Of a stretch of DNA of 64,000 nucleotides, positions 45,665 to 62,694 are shown piece after piece. The stretch lies in NCBI GenBank assembly GCA_036426205.1, contig CM071568.1:36898980-36962979 (forward strand), written 5' to 3'. A program made the translations under genes and the position numbers. Under the pieces are notes generated by a model. That model ran no database searches. It was not told the DNA's origin and was given only the letters and a program-made list of their open reading frames with translations. Position 1 is the first letter of the stretch. Every line of letters begins with the position of its first letter. Source of the stretch: Ascaphus truei (Eukaryota > Chordata > Amphibia > Anura > Ascaphidae).

Positions 45665-45928
45665 CAGCTGCAGCGGCTGTTATTCAAACAAATCATGCGT
45701 TGTGTACATCGGAATACCGGTGTCATGACGCGTGATGTCTTCCAACCGTACCACCTTAAGACGCGAGTGCGGCGTGTGCAGAAAATGGCATTTTAGAGTT
45801 CTGTTTTTTAAACACCTTTAATTGAGCGCGGGTGCCTGGGGCGATTGGCCGCGTTCATGCTGCATGGAGTAGAGCAGAGCACACAAAATCGGCACCGTGA
45901 TTTGTTTGAATAACAGCCACTGCAGCTG
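45665..45928. mobile_element. MITE with 30-bp inverted ends and TA duplication
   Basis: CAGCTGCAGCGGCTGTTATT at the left matches the complement of AATAACAGCCACTGCAGCTG at the right with few mismatches. Both ends are flanked by TA (45663-45664, 45929-45930), suggesting Tc1/mariner-type mobilisation. There is no ORF. Confidence 0.7.
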
Positions 45929-46694
45929 TAGCTAAACCTTTAGTGTGCAAGTATAAATACCATTTCACATCAACAACAAGTAATGTTCAAAACAAAATCC
46001 GTTATGTCTAACATAGTTTCAGTATATAAGAAATCCCCCCATGGGTTAGTAATGAAGAGGTGCACAGAACAAAAATCAAAATGGCCAACTGGATCGCTAT
46101 GTGAAAAAACTATTTATTATTCGATAATCATGAGTCAACAGATCAAAACAGCAGGGAAACTGTATTGATTGTTCTGATTTATTGCAATATGTCTAAAAAA
46201 TCACTGTTTTCTCTTTTTTGACGTATGCTTTGTTTTGTCTGTGTTGTCTTTTTGCTCTATATCTACCCATAATTGTTTGGTAGTATATGTTAATACATTC
46301 AATATATGTAAGAGAGTCATTAGACATATGCATTCATATATTCCTTCCAATATACATAATAGTCCCCCATTCACTTAGCTTCCCGGGTATATAATACTTG
46401 GTTTAATAATGTATATACCATGATAAATCTATATTGCTATATATCATTTTAGTAATTTTACAGCATTTTTGTATTTAACATATTTTTAAATTGTATATTC
46501 TGTAACATATTTAGGTCAACAATGTGATATGATGGTTTAGTTCATATATTTAATACATACCAATACCAAATATATCATATTTGTTATTATCTATATGTTT
46601 ACACTTGGGTCCAGAATTTGTTTACTGATTTTGAATTTATATGCTTGTTTTCACATGTACAGCTGAACCCCGTTATAACGCGGTCCTTGGGGTC

Positions 46695-47350
46695 CACAAC
46701 TGGGGTGTAGTGGTAGAACTCTTAACCAACATATAAAAGGGTCATGGGTTCAATTCCTGTATGATATGATATGGTATAATATAATTAATTTTTTTAATAA
46801 ATTATTATTTTAATTATATTGTATAATTTATAAATAATATATAATTATTATTATTCTTTATTATTCTTTATTAAGTATTAATTATGTATTAACAATTATG
46901 TATTAAGTATTAATAATAATTATCTATTAATAATTATCTATTAATAATTATTAATTAACAATACTATTTTTATTAATTATATTATGATTAATAAGTATGA
47001 TTATTAATTATCATTAACAATTAATAATTTTTACTAATTAATAAGTATCACTAATACCTAATAATTATTAATACCCAATTAGTAATAATAATAATTAATA
47101 CTTAATTATTAATAAAACTTATTAATACTTAATAATTATTTATAATTAATAAAGAATTATTATTAATACATCATTATTGATTAATAAATAATTATTACTT
47201 AATAAAGAATAATAAATAATTATATATTTATAAATTATACAATATAATTAAAATAATAATTTATTAAAAAATGTAATTATACCATTTCATACAGGAATTG
47301 AACCCAGGACCCTTGTCATATGTTGGTTAAGAGTTCTACCACTACACCAC
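46695..47350. repeat. AT-rich giant hairpin with tRNA-like arms
   Basis: The left arm 'gtagtggtagaactcttaa' ... 'gggttcaattcctgta' (A-box and B-box like, GGTTCAATTCC) recurs as an inverted copy at about 47290-47350. Between them lie about 500 bp of almost pure A/T with many TTAATTATTAA palindromes. The arms do not form a full cloverleaf with an acceptor stem that I can see, so they are tRNA-derived rather than tRNA genes. Confidence 0.65.
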
Positions 47351-47444
47351 AGAAGCTGTGTGATGTCATAGACATCTAGAAATAGACTTAAGATTTAACA
47401 TCGACATGTACTCTGTGGCACTGTGTTGTAGAGGATAAATATAA

Positions 47445-47619
47445 TTTTAGGTTATGTCTTGTCACACCAAGCCTATGGTGTAGAGGTAAGAGGCAAGACA
47501 TTGGTATCAGAAGGTCCCGGGTTCAATCCCTGCATGTGTTTTGTACAAAATTTACAAAATGTACAAAATGTGTCTGTGTCTGGTAGTCAATAAAGCATTG
47601 AATGTTTGAAAAAAAAAAC
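47445..47619 (+). repeat. tRNA-derived SINE-like unit with A tail
   Basis: 'tggtgtagaggtaagaggc' and 'gggttcaatccc' provide A- and B-box-like polymerase III signals 35-40 nt apart. The unit runs to an A10 tract at 47608-47619. No clear target duplication was found. Confidence 0.5.
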
Positions 47620-48904
47620 GATGGCACGCAACGGGCAGAGAGATGAGCACGTGGACAGCAGGAAGAGGAGAGCGTAAGGTGGCAAAATGGAGGATTTGAG
47701 ATTCAGGTAAGGCGGCAAAATGGAGGCTTTCAATTTGGGAGCCATGCTCAGACCGCGTTATAAGCGAATTCGCATTGTATTGGATCGCGCAATAACGGGG
47801 TTGAGCTGTATTTTCATATGCAATAGTGCCTCCCCACCAGGGACACTGCTCTTGTGATTCCATGTACCATCTTGTGTTCCCCCTTCCTTAGGGGAGCATC
47901 TATTGGTGAGCACAGGAAATAGAGTTCCTGCTCTGGTGATCACACTATATATTGGATCATCCATCAGATGTCCAATACTCTTTGACAAAGCGCAAGTTAG
48001 CGTTTCTCTGCTGATTTTTTATCTGTTGCCTCATGATTATTGAGTAATAAATAGTTTTTTTCACATAGCGATCAAGTTTGCCATCTTGATTTTTTTGCTG
48101 TCCACCGCTTCATTACTCCCTCATGGGAGGATTTCCTGTATTCTCTGTACAACAGTTGAGTGCACGCTGATTCCGGAGAGGCTGCGATCGAGGAGGTCGT
48201 GAGTACCATACCCCCATACAGATCACAAACTTTACTTCATTCAGGACTGCTCTTTCACTCCAGGAGGATTATGATTGTCACCCTTTAGCCTTGTCTGGAT
48301 TCATGTTGTTCATTGACTGTGACCACATAGGTTACCCTTCAAGGTATATTACTTAGGGTGTTTGTTCTCCTCAATAGGAGTTGTGTTCAAGAGTCAAACC
48401 ATATTATTGGAATGCAAAAAAAAATCCGGAATCGTTCCCCACGAATCGTTCTCCATTTGCCTTTATATGCTGCAGTAAAAATCTGCATGGGTCTGTTCCA
48501 TACTGTATACATATAATGTGTGTTCTGAGCGCTGACTTTTTGACTCACTCCATACTCTTTACATTATAGTTTCAGTATAATCTGTGTTCTCTAAAATAAT
48601 GAACCAGTCCATGAGATACTCTATCAATAATATACACTACTAGAACCTATGGTATAGCCGAAACAATAGGGTGTATTGCTGGAGGAAATGTATTCTTATG
48701 TATCCTGTATAATATAAGGCAGGGCTGTACAACATACGGCCCGCGGGCCACATGCGGCCCGCCTGGCCTCTCTGTGTGGCCCGCGGTGACTCCGGGCCGG
48801 GCGCCAGTGAATTAATTAAAAAAAAAAATACATTTTTTTTAAAAGTTTAAAAAAATGGCAGCGATTCATCCACCGCCCCCCCTCCTCCACCGCCCCCCCC
48901 TATC

Positions 48905-49375
48905 ATAGAGTATCATATTGAGGGGAGGGAGAGAGAGTGTCATATTGAGGGGATGGAGAAAGAGTGTCATATTGAGGGGAGGGGGAGAGAGTGCCATATT
49001 GAGGAGGGGGAGAGTGTGTCATATTGAGGGGAGGGGGAGAGTGTGTCATATTGAGGGGAGGGGGAGAGTCTCATATTGAGGGGAGGAGGAGAGTGTGTCA
49101 TATTGAGGGGAGGGGGAGAGTGTCATATTGAGAAGAGGGGGAGAGGGTGTGATTTAGGGGAGGGGGAGAGAGTGTCATATTGAGGGGAGGGGGAGAGTGT
49201 CATATTGAGGGGAGGTCGAGAGAGTGTCATATTGAGGGGAGGGGGAGAGAGTGTCATATTGAGTGGAGGGGGAGAGTGTGTCATATTGAGGGGAGGGGGA
49301 GAGTATCATTGAGAGGAGGGGGAGAGGGTGTGATTTAGGGGAGGGGGAGAGAGTGTTATATTGAGGGAAGAGAGA
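48905..49375 (+). repeat. Minisatellite, unit about 22-29 bp
   Basis: Roughly seventeen copies of a unit close to GTGTCATATTGAGGGGAGGG with variable GGGAGAGA spacer. Two longer variant units with 'gtgatttagggg' (about 49148 and 49330) show that a multi-unit block was itself duplicated. Confidence 0.88.
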
Positions 49376-49571
49376 CATGGGGGGATGCTGACATGGGATG
49401 CTGACTTGGGGGGGGGGGCTGCTGACATGGAATGGGCTGGGGGGATGTGGAGGGGGTATTGTGTTTTTGATGTGGAGGGTGGTATTGTGTGGGTGAGGGG
49501 GAGAGATGGGGGTATGAGAGATAGATGGGGAGTATCATAAAGGTTGATAGTGAGGGGTTCTGGGGGAGATG

Positions 49572-49607
49572 AGGATGATGATGATGATGGAGAGGTGCTG
49601 GAGGAGA

Positions 49608-49641
<34 letters not shown>
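49572..49641 (+). repeat. (GAT)n microsatellite
   Basis: Two runs of GAT repeats separated by 'ggagaggtgctggagga', inside the hAT MITE. Confidence 0.9.
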
Positions 49642-49645
<4 letters not shown>

Positions 49646-49725
49646 AACCCGTGCGGCCCAAATTTTTTTCCCTTGGAGCAGTTCGGCCCGGCTCACTTTA
49701 CGAGTTGGGCAGGCCTGATATAAGG

Positions 49726-51315
49726 GATGTTTAGAAAACAGCACAGTAATAAACATAATATTCTTTAAGGGGAGATTATTAGAAACCATTTAATGCTGTT
49801 TTGATTAATGAATGTAATATGTAATTTTGAATAATTGATGATGTAGACTGGTATAATTTATCAATTTGGTCCAGAACAATTGATTGAAAAGAATTTATAA
49901 GAGGATTCATTTTGGAACAAAAGTAGATTTGGCCCTTAGGCTTTTATCAAATGTATCATCTGTCAATGAATGAGGGCTGACATTTGCTGAATACTGATTC
50001 TCAGTATTTCATGTGTCAGAGTTTAAAAACATTCCTACAAAGTGCATAAACCTTGTGTTTAATGGTATCAATTAGATAAGTAGGTACAAGTGACAAACCT
50101 TTGTCCTTTTTAGTGGAGTAAGTTAGACATCAGAAAGATTAATAACAGAATTGTTAACACAACAGTTAAATATTTCTAAAGTGACTGTATCTCATGATAA
50201 TAATGGTCTCATTTTCCAGCTTTAACGAGTTCCTGAATCTTGTTTACCTGTCTTTTGATATGTGGCATTGTTCTTGCGAGACCTGGTAAATTAGCATGAA
50301 TGCGTGAAATGATCACTTGGGGACTATCTCAAAAGACGAAAATGGTGCAATTCAAGGCAAAACCAACTACACTGAATGCATGAAAGAAGATCTAAGGAAG
50401 AAAATGAAATATGTGGAGTTGTTCTTATGAGAAATTGTAAGTTATCATGGATGTGTGAAATGATATCTGTTGCAAGACACTGACATTCCATTACTCGAAG
50501 ATCTATATTTTCTTTGCTGAATGAAGATCTTACAACAGATATTATTTCAAGCATCAATGCTCACTTACCTGGGCTCACAAGAACAACTCCACATTTTTGA
50601 TCTTTTTTATATCCTCTTTAATACATTTGGTCTAATTTGTTTTGAACCCTAAATATTTTTTTTTATTATTGATGGAATTTAAAGGATATAATTACCCCAT
50701 AAATGTCACCCTGATGAAGCATATAATAAGTGTGAAATTACTCATGGTCTGACGCAGGTGACACCTCCATGAGGGAACACTGTACGAGTGGAGTCTATTA
50801 CAGACTGTCCTGGGACTAGTGCAAAACCTTCCTGTATTACAGCTAAGAATGCTGGGATTTTACAGACCATTTCCTTTGATGTTCGCCATAATTTACTCAT
50901 ATGTGGGTTACATATAACACTGTTTGGAAACAATACAATACTTTGGATATTTCCCCCAGAAACACTTTTTTGTATTATTTGTACCCCAGAATTGCACCAC
51001 GTTTGCCCTTTTAAATGTTCCCTGGTGTTTATTTTCTCTTCAGGAAATAAACCTGTACTAATCCCTTGTAAGAATATTGCCTTTAAATATGAATTCCTGC
51101 CGTGGACAGGAATTAAATATTCGCATTTTGTCTATCTCACCTTTTCTTCTCTTTTATACTACTCTCTATAAACATAGTAAGATGATATTTTCGAAACATT
51201 CTAATACTCCTATTTTCTTCAGAGAAATTGACCCATTAAAGTTTAAGTTATATAAAAAAAAACTATAAGAGGTTTATATTTGATTGTAATAAAGTTAAAA
51301 TATGACATTCTACAG
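49726..51315. other. AT-rich intronic stretch, no gene
   Basis: 'atgtggagttgttcttatgag' near 50411 has an inverted relative near 50572-50600 and a weaker direct one near 50257, hinting at an old foldback repeat. The 127-codon plus frame at 50788 shows no recognisable domain and is not taken as a gene. Confidence 0.35.
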
Positions 51316-51502
51316 GGGTCTGCAAACCTGTCCTCAAGAGCCGCACACAGGCCAGCTTTTATGGATTTCCCTGTTTCAGCACAGGTGGCTCAATCAGTGT
51401 CCCAGTCAAGCACTGAGGCACTTATTGAGCCACTTGTGCTGAAACAGTGATATCCATAAAAGCTGGCCTGTGTGCGGCTCTTGAGGACAGGTTTGCAGAC
51501 CC
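51316..51502. repeat. Palindromic MITE
   Basis: GGGTCTGCAAACCTGTCCTC and its complement GAGGACAGGTTTGCAGACCC end arms of about 80 bp that match almost perfectly, with a short centre near 51405. Target duplication not determined. Confidence 0.8.
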
Positions 51503-51974
51503 TTGCTCTATATCATGTAATATAACATATCTTTTAGAATTTAAGTTATCATTAAACACTTTTCTAATTTGGGCCCAACAACCTTACTCCTAAAGTAATA
51601 AATAGAAGTTCAATGGAGTATAAAATATTAGGATTATTTTACAAAGAATAACAATAGGCTATTATAAATAATGCATCCGGGGAGGAACAATGACAGATTA
51701 ACCACTATTTGTTACTGTACGATAAGTGGCCATGAAGGTATTACCAAATGATAGTATCCTATCTCTGACCACACAAACATTAATGAGTGAGATATAAAAT
51801 AGTTAATTATATTTCAATAACATGCATTAGGCAAACAGCCTTCACCAATCTTGGGCTAATTAACAATGGAAGGGACAAGACCCTATAATCTAGCAAAACG
51901 ATGTTGGAATGTTGACAGTCTGAATTCTGCCTAATATATTTATGATTTTCATTCCAGTTTGTACTGAGGTTCTT

Positions 51975-52345
51975 AACTCCCTGTTACTGCTGCGGCACAG
52001 TTTATTCGAGCATTTGCCCGTTCTGTGCCGCAGCAGTAGCCTGGCGCGCGCCCGAGAGTGACGGGCGCGCGCCGAAGCAGCGGAAGAGCGCCCTCCGATC
52101 GGGGCGCTCTCCCTACCGCTGCCGGGTCCGCCGGGTCCCCCGGAACCCCCTGCCGCTGTCCCGCGATCGCGGGACACCAGGGCTCCCTCGGGGAGCCCCT
52201 GGACGCGCGTGCAGGGGGCGCACGCTCCCGAAGACGCGTGACCGCGCGTCTATGACGCGCGGCACGCCGAGGGGCGGCCACTAGCAAGCCGGGAAATCTC
52301 CCGGCTTGCGGATCTGGCCGCAGTGTAATAAACTGTGTCGCCAGT
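51975..52345. repeat. GC-rich repeat island
   Basis: A CpG-dense block of about 350 bp in AT-rich intron, with nested palindromes: CTGCTGCGGCACAG/CTGTGCCGCAGCAG near 51986-52037, GGCGCGCG pairs near 52043-52074, AAGCCGGGA/TCCCGGCTT near 52289-52309. Nested hairpins and sharp edges suggest a transposed repeat rather than a promoter CpG island. No gene start is nearby. Confidence 0.5.
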
Positions 52346-52349
52346 GTAT

Positions 52350-52680
52350 ATACAGATGCAGCCATGAGTATTAGAACACTTGTACCTGGGAAATTCTGGG
52401 AGATTCTGGGGCAGTCTCACAGTAAATGCCTAAACATTGCCTCAACATTTATGTGAGATTCTTAATGGCCCATCGGATTAACACAGCAGGGGTCCTTGCA
52501 GTTCCATTCAAACTGAATGGGACTGCAGGGAACCCTGCTGTATTAATCTGATGGGCCTTTAAGAATCTCACAGAAATGTATAGGCAATGTTTAGGCATTT
52601 ACTGTGAGACTGCCCCAGAATTTCCAAGGCAAGAGTTCTAATATTTGTGGCTGCATCTGTAGTGACACTTTTTCTAATGC
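52350..52680. repeat. Palindromic MITE abutting the CSMD exon-proximal intron
   Basis: Arms such as CTCACAGTAAATGCCTAAAC (left) and GTTTAGGCATTTACTGTGAG (right), and CAGATGCAGCCATGAG against TGTGGCTGCATCTG, form a hairpin of about 300 bp. It ends about 250 bp before exon 52933. Confidence 0.75.
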
Positions 52681-52904
52681 TACTTCTCCCACAAATCCTG
52701 CACAAGTTGATAAAAAGCTGCAAATGAATTGTAAAATAAACTTCTTTTTATAATGAATTATCCAAACACTCTTCCTTTGTATATGTTTACAGGATTACTG
52801 TAGCTAATTCCATGCTATATTTAGCAATATAGAATTATATACAGTACATGTACTGTATTGTCAATATATGTTTTCATATGAGCTTTGCCCATTTTCATTG
52901 ATAA

Positions 52905-54739
<1,835 letters not shown>

Positions 54740-56125
54740 GAAAGCTATGACAATGCCGCTCTCCTCAATGACCAACTCACTATCAATTTGGAAGGCTGCC
54801 AAATTTAAATGTGCTTCGACCACTAGGAATTCATTGAGGACCCCTATCTGGGACAATCCAGATTTTGCTCCAGGCATGAATGGGACTGATTTTTTAATGT
54901 GGAAACAAAAGGGTCTAAATAGATTTAGGGATCTGGAGGGCAACAATAACATTAAGTCTTTCGAGCAAATTAAATCCGAAAAAAATTATCCCCCACTTTA
55001 AAATCTTTAGATACCTCCAGATCAGGGCATTTTATAACAAACATAATCCCACCCCCCTTTGACTACTTTTGAAAAGCTCTGTCTTTTAGAGACTGATACC
55101 TGGGGACTTACATCGCAAATGATCAGAGAAGTGACTGGTTCTAGCCCTAAGGTGATACAAAAACTAGGATACATGACACAGTGGGGGACAGATTTGGGAG
55201 AGGTCTTAGAAACTGATGACTGGAAAAAGATCGTCACAGCAGCAGCCAAGAGTTCAATGTGCACAATGTTAAAAGAGAACACATATAAGGTTCTTATGAG
55301 ATGGTATCTCAACCCACTATAATTATGTAATTTTCTAACAGGATACTCCCCATTGTGCCCAAACAATGCGGAGAGACCGCAGATTTGTTACACATGCTGT
55401 GGTCCTGCCCTCGGATCCCCCTTATTTGGGAAAAGATTAGAGATTGGCTTCAGAGGATTTTTGACCTCACAATACCACTGGACCCATGGCTATTCCTTCT
55501 GAATACACCATTCCTGGGTCTAGCCAAAGTAGAACTTAAACAGGTTGCTCATTTTGCAACAGCGACGAGGTGCGAGATCACAGCATTATGGCAGCAGAAT
55601 GAAATTCCATCCATTCCCAAAATTCGGAACAGAATTTGGTTTGTGTGCCAAATGGAAAAGTTGAAAAGTTTAGTCAATGATACTGGCGAAATTTTTCTAA
55701 AAGTCTTGGCGCCATGGCGGAGACAGACGGACATCCCCAGGGGTTGAGAAACCTCAATCTGGCTTTGATAGTCTCAGATGCGTTCTCGTTTGATAGGAGT
55801 GTCAGGAATAGAGCTAAGGACAACCCAGAGACTGCTGTGGTTGCGAGGGTGTTGAGAACAGACAGGATCAGACACGACATGCGACTGCTTAAAGATGACT
55901 TCAGATGGAGAAACTGACCACCTCTCCCTCCTTTCCCCTCCCATCCCCTCCTCCCTCCCCCCGCACCTCCCCTCTCCCCACCTTTTATGTTGGATTTAAA
56001 ATTTAATTTTCCTTGAATTATTTGTTAAAAAAGATTAACATTGGTACTTAAATGAAACAATGGATGATTGCTATGTTTCTATACTGCATTAAAAACCAAT
56101 ACAAATCTAAGTTATATAAAAAATG
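54740..56125 (+). pseudogene. L1/Tx1-like LINE ORF2 C-terminal end with 3' tail, 5'-truncated
   Basis: Three plus-strand frame pieces follow one another. One reads FAPGMNGTDFLMWKQKGLNR (54860-54920), one CLLETDTWGLTSQMIREVTG (about 55080-55140) and one CGETADLLHMLWSCPRIPLI (about 55365-55430). The Cys-His spacing of the last (C-x7-H-x4-C) and its WSCP phrase are typical of the C-terminal zinc-like segment of L1-clade ORF2. Frames are shifted between pieces, so the copy is dead. The end of coding is at about 55917, then a C/T-rich then A/T-rich 3' UTR to about 56125. It inserted in CSMD sense orientation. Confidence 0.7.
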
Positions 56126-59050
56126 ATGTTAAGCTAAGTTCATAAATATGTTCCAAGGCCCATAATCTAATGTTAAGTCTTGTTTTCGCACTCAAAGCAC
56201 ATTGCTTTAACTACGGTCTAATTACAGTTAGTGATAATGAGACGCAAAAGAGGTATGCACCCTAACATTGCATACCCACTAAAATCTGTTAAGCTAAACA
56301 CAGGGACGTAACGTTATGTTAGTTATAAGTAAGTCATAGCTACACCTTGTGTTACTCTCAGCCAGGGCCCAAAATATGATTTAAGCTGGAGAGGAGAAAG
56401 ATGTGGAAAAATATCTCTGTGAACTCACCTGAAATACCTGGAAATGATGCAGAATTAATTAATTTAAATATGCTTGCATGATCAAAATATTATATTTCTC
56501 AGGTATCTCTATCCCCCCCCCCCCCCCTCTCTCTGTCTCTATGTGTCTCGTAATGTGACCTTAAACTCTTGGAAATAACATGAACAATGGCCTTTGTTTC
56601 TGCATACAATTAGCTTTGAGGTTTTATGGTAACCTCAGGGAAAATACCATCTGTTATTCTTTTAAGTAAGTTCATCTTATGATCCCTGATTTTCCTGAGC
56701 TTTGTAAATCTATCTCTATAGTAGCTATGTATTAAAGTATCCGGGTTGCAAAACAGAAACAAAATATCTACACCATATTTATCAAAATAAAAAATCCCAT
56801 GGTATCCTATAAATATGGTGCAGTTTTTTGCACTAGTTGGGAGTCCTTAAAACATACAGTAACTCCCTATTTATCCCCTATAAGGCTGCGCTTATAGTGC
56901 TGTCGACGCGACATCATGGTAAAACAAATGTATTGCTGCTCTTATAGTAGAAGTGTCGTGACGGCGCAACTGCGCGACAGCTTGGTCTCGGTCGCTGGAA
57001 ACCACGTCAATTAGATTGTTCCAGCGACCACAGTGTGATGTCACCATCGCCGTCACGTCGCTGTCGCCGCCACTATAAACGCAGCCTTAGATGAACCACT
57101 GTTTAGAGCATTCTAATGTCCTACATCCATACATGGGTTAACCTTAACTGAATAATCTTTACAGTTATATACAGTACATTTACTCCTTTCAGGGACAGTG
57201 CCTCAAAATAGCTGGAAGTATACATTTTATGACACTGTATACAGTTCTGATGCAATGACATTATCTGTATCGTGTTTGAAGATTTGAACATTTTTTTGAA
57301 AGAAGCATAATTGTATTCTAACCACGATTAGCTATGCTAATCCAACACATTGACCTGAATGTATTGTAATGAATGCTCCTGTAATACGATATTATATACA
57401 GTAGTTAATTTGCTCTCACTGACTGCTATGGGTTCAATTCATTTTCTGTAGAGGTGGTACTGCTGTTTCTTGACTACTGAATAGTTTAATTTATGCTTTG
57501 TCCTCTGAATTGCCCAAATTACTAATATGAGCAAATATGAAATTGTTCCGTTTAAATGAGTAGCATGTTCAAATCATTCTGTGACTCCACTTACATAATT
57601 CTAAATACCTAATTACAAGGAGTAATGATGACATCTACACAACATTACCAACTACTGTAATTTCATTATGACAGTACTAACTTTGAAATGACTGTTTCAG
57701 AGTTCTCCTAACTTAGTCTATATTTCCTTTGGGTGACATTGTTGAAATGCTGGCAATGCTTAAAGGGCTTAAAGATCACATACAATATATTCCCAATACT
57801 CTACTGAATGCAAAACTGTAACAGAAAATACAATCTGATGGGACTTAAATCCTAAGGTTAAAATTCTAGACCAAGCACATAACACTGGTTACACATACTG
57901 AATTTCCTTTTAATGCTATTTGAATCCTTGTGCCTAATACTTTCGAACATAATGCAATTCAAAAGAGCAGGTCTTTAGAGTTTGAAATGTACTCGAATGC
58001 ATTGGTGCTTCTAACGTTTTGAAGGTTTGTGAAGTACCAGCAAAGTTTCCCTCTGTTTTGCATCCGAAAAATAACTACTGTTCCGTAACAAAGAAATAAT
58101 TGCTCACACACACACATACTGTATGCTGTACATATATGTATAATCAAATACATTCACACATAAACTCTTACTGTAGCCTTTAACTAAATTGTCGAAGAGC
58201 CGAGAGGGGGAAAAAGCCACTGGATGCATCATTCTGGCAGAAACCTCTTTCACTACATTGCTTTCAGCATTTTATTTGATATTAAACTAGGTATTAAAAA
58301 CTGTTCATTAAATTCCCTACAGTTTCTTGCAGTGAGGTTGAAATTAAACATGACTTTTACAATATTGCTCAATTTCTTAATGTTCTTGGTGCAATTGATT
58401 GCACTCATGTATCATTAGTGCTTTCTTCGAGGCATACAGCTATGTTTAAGAACTTGAAATTGGTAATTTTCACCAGCTTCTTGTCACAAAATCCCAAAAT
58501 AATTTAGAGAGTGCTATGCTATACCCAATTTCTCAATGACAGTGATTTTCTTTTGTGTTCACCTATGAGAGAGACACAAGATACTGTAGCAGAAGAGTGT
58601 TTCATGCTGCATAACATGGCTGTAAGCAGATGTATGTTTTAAGACAATAAAGGTAACTCAATTCTGAAATTCTCTGGATACCAGTCACTGACAGAAATGA
58701 AGACTGTGGAGCCTGTATGTTATGATTGCATGCCACTAGAGGACAATAGTAAAACATTGTTTTCACATTCAATTGCTGGTACCACAATAGACATGGTAGT
58801 GTCATGTTTTTGTTTTTACAAGGCAAACATTCTTTAGGCAAAGCAATGTCATCACACCTGATTCTGTAGCTGCCTACCGAGCTTTCCAACAGAAATTAAT
58901 AATTGTTGCATCTTAAAAACCTCTTCTAATGCACTGTGGGCAACACAGTGTGTTTTTGCAGGCTTTCTCAGTACACAGATCGTTAAATATATTGTCAGTA
59001 ATGTATAACATTTTATTTAATTGCATATGCATTTGGGATTTATTTTATAG
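56126..59050 (+). other. CSMD intron, second part
   Basis: AT-rich sequence ending at the acceptor TATTTTATAG. A C15-like tract lies at 56513-56527. No exon or RNA gene is supported other than the MITE listed separately. Confidence 0.5.
56881..57090. repeat. MITE with TAAGGCTGCG ends
   Basis: TAAGGCTGCGCTTATAGTG at the left and the complement of CACTATAAACGCAGCCTTA at the right, about 19-nt inverted ends. The interior contains further GTCGCG palindromes. It may be Harbinger- or hAT-like; the target duplication is not clear. Confidence 0.65.
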
Positions 59051-61616
<2,566 letters not shown>

Positions 61617-62563
61617 TAAATTTTATAAACATTGTATAAAAGTATCCTCATGGTGAAATCAAAAATCTAAATGGCTAACCATACTCAACTCATAAGAGTC
61701 TCTATAAAATATCACAAACATAAACTGTGCCTGCTATCCACATTTGATGGTGTATAGATCAATATAAATCTTATGTTGTTTCATCATTTCAATTAATGGT
61801 ATATTCACTGGCAAAAGACACCTTATAGCAGTAATAGTTTGCATGTCATTGTATTTTTTTAAATAGATACAGAAGTTGCTTAGTTTTAATTAAATGTAAT
61901 TACCTAAGCAGCCGATCGATCTGTTCTTCCAAGATTGATCAGCAAGTATCCTGCTTTCCCAGGTTCACTGTATGGCCACCTATTTCAATAGAAGGGTGGG
62001 GAGCCATGTAGCAATAAAGGAGGGAGTAGGTGGTATGATACCTTTTATTGGACCAAATGTAGTTAATATGTTACAAGCTTTCAAACCTCTCAGGGTCGTT
62101 CATCGGCTATGGCAGATATTCAGAAACAAAATATAATATACAGTGTTTGTAAGAGGGATATTTGGTTGCAATGGATGTTGAGAGGAAGTGGAAAATACAA
62201 AAATAAGATAATGTAGAAACTGGTAGCCCAATGTGAAAATAAACTGTAGAGACATAAAAGACTATTCTATATTGAAATGCAAAGTTGCCCAGTCATAATT
62301 GTTCTTCCGCTTATACTTGCTGTGACAATTATCATGATCACTTAGAGTACTAGTGGTAGATGGATCATCTCCAGTACCAACAGCGCCACTTTTAACGGAT
62401 TTAACTTTATCAAATTCATCAACACCAATGCTGCCGCCACCACAACGACCTCCACCAAAACTACGTCTACTTCTATGTCTACTTTCCAAATACTTATTCA
62501 AAAGACTACAACGGGTATTTCTACTACTGGAAATGTTTATGTCATTATTGTACTTCACTTGTG

Positions 62564-62602
<39 letters not shown>
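62564..62602. repeat. (TA)n microsatellite
   Basis: About 19 TA units, followed by GAGAGAG. Confidence 0.95.
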
Positions 62603-62612
<10 letters not shown>

Positions 62613-62694
62613 GTATATTATTATGTAATGGCAGCCAGTGACTGCTGCTGTGATGGTTTTTCCTGCTGCCACAGTTTTACAGCACTGGGTATAT

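Larger units (their letters stand above)
46658..47810. mobile_element. Non-autonomous DNA transposon containing tRNA-like sequences
   Basis: Inverted ends TACAGCTGAACCCCGTTATA (left) and the complement of TAACGGGGTTGAGCTGTA (right). They are bordered by ttttcacatg (46648-46657) and ttttcatatg (47811-47820), a probable duplication of up to 10 bp with one mismatch. No transposase is encoded. The interior holds an AT-rich hairpin with tRNA-like arms (46695-47350) and a SINE-like unit (47445-47619). The superfamily is not assigned. Confidence 0.7.
48720..49717. mobile_element. hAT-type MITE carrying a minisatellite
   Basis: CAGGGCTGTACAAC at the left pairs with GTTGGGCAGGCCTG at the right. Both ends are flanked by an exact 8-bp duplication ATATAAGG (48712-48719, 49718-49725), the hAT signature. 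There is no transposase. The interior has expanded tandem repeats. Confidence 0.85.

Noticed and set aside
46695..46760. tRNA gene candidate
   Set aside because: A- and B-box-like sequences are present, but I cannot build an acceptor stem, and the sequence recurs as the arm of an inverted repeat, so it is a tRNA-derived repeat.
48905..49375. CRISPR-like array appearance of regular repeats
   Set aside because: Spacers are not unique; units are contiguous variants of one sequence in a vertebrate hAT MITE, so it is a minisatellite.
50788..51171. A 127-codon plus-strand open frame
   Set aside because: AT-rich codon content, no domain, no splice sites or coding-like conservation signals visible.
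51975..52345. CpG-island promoter
   Set aside because: No first exon, TATA or initiator context follows. The block is made of nested hairpins with sharp edges and lies in mid-gene, so a repeat is more likely.
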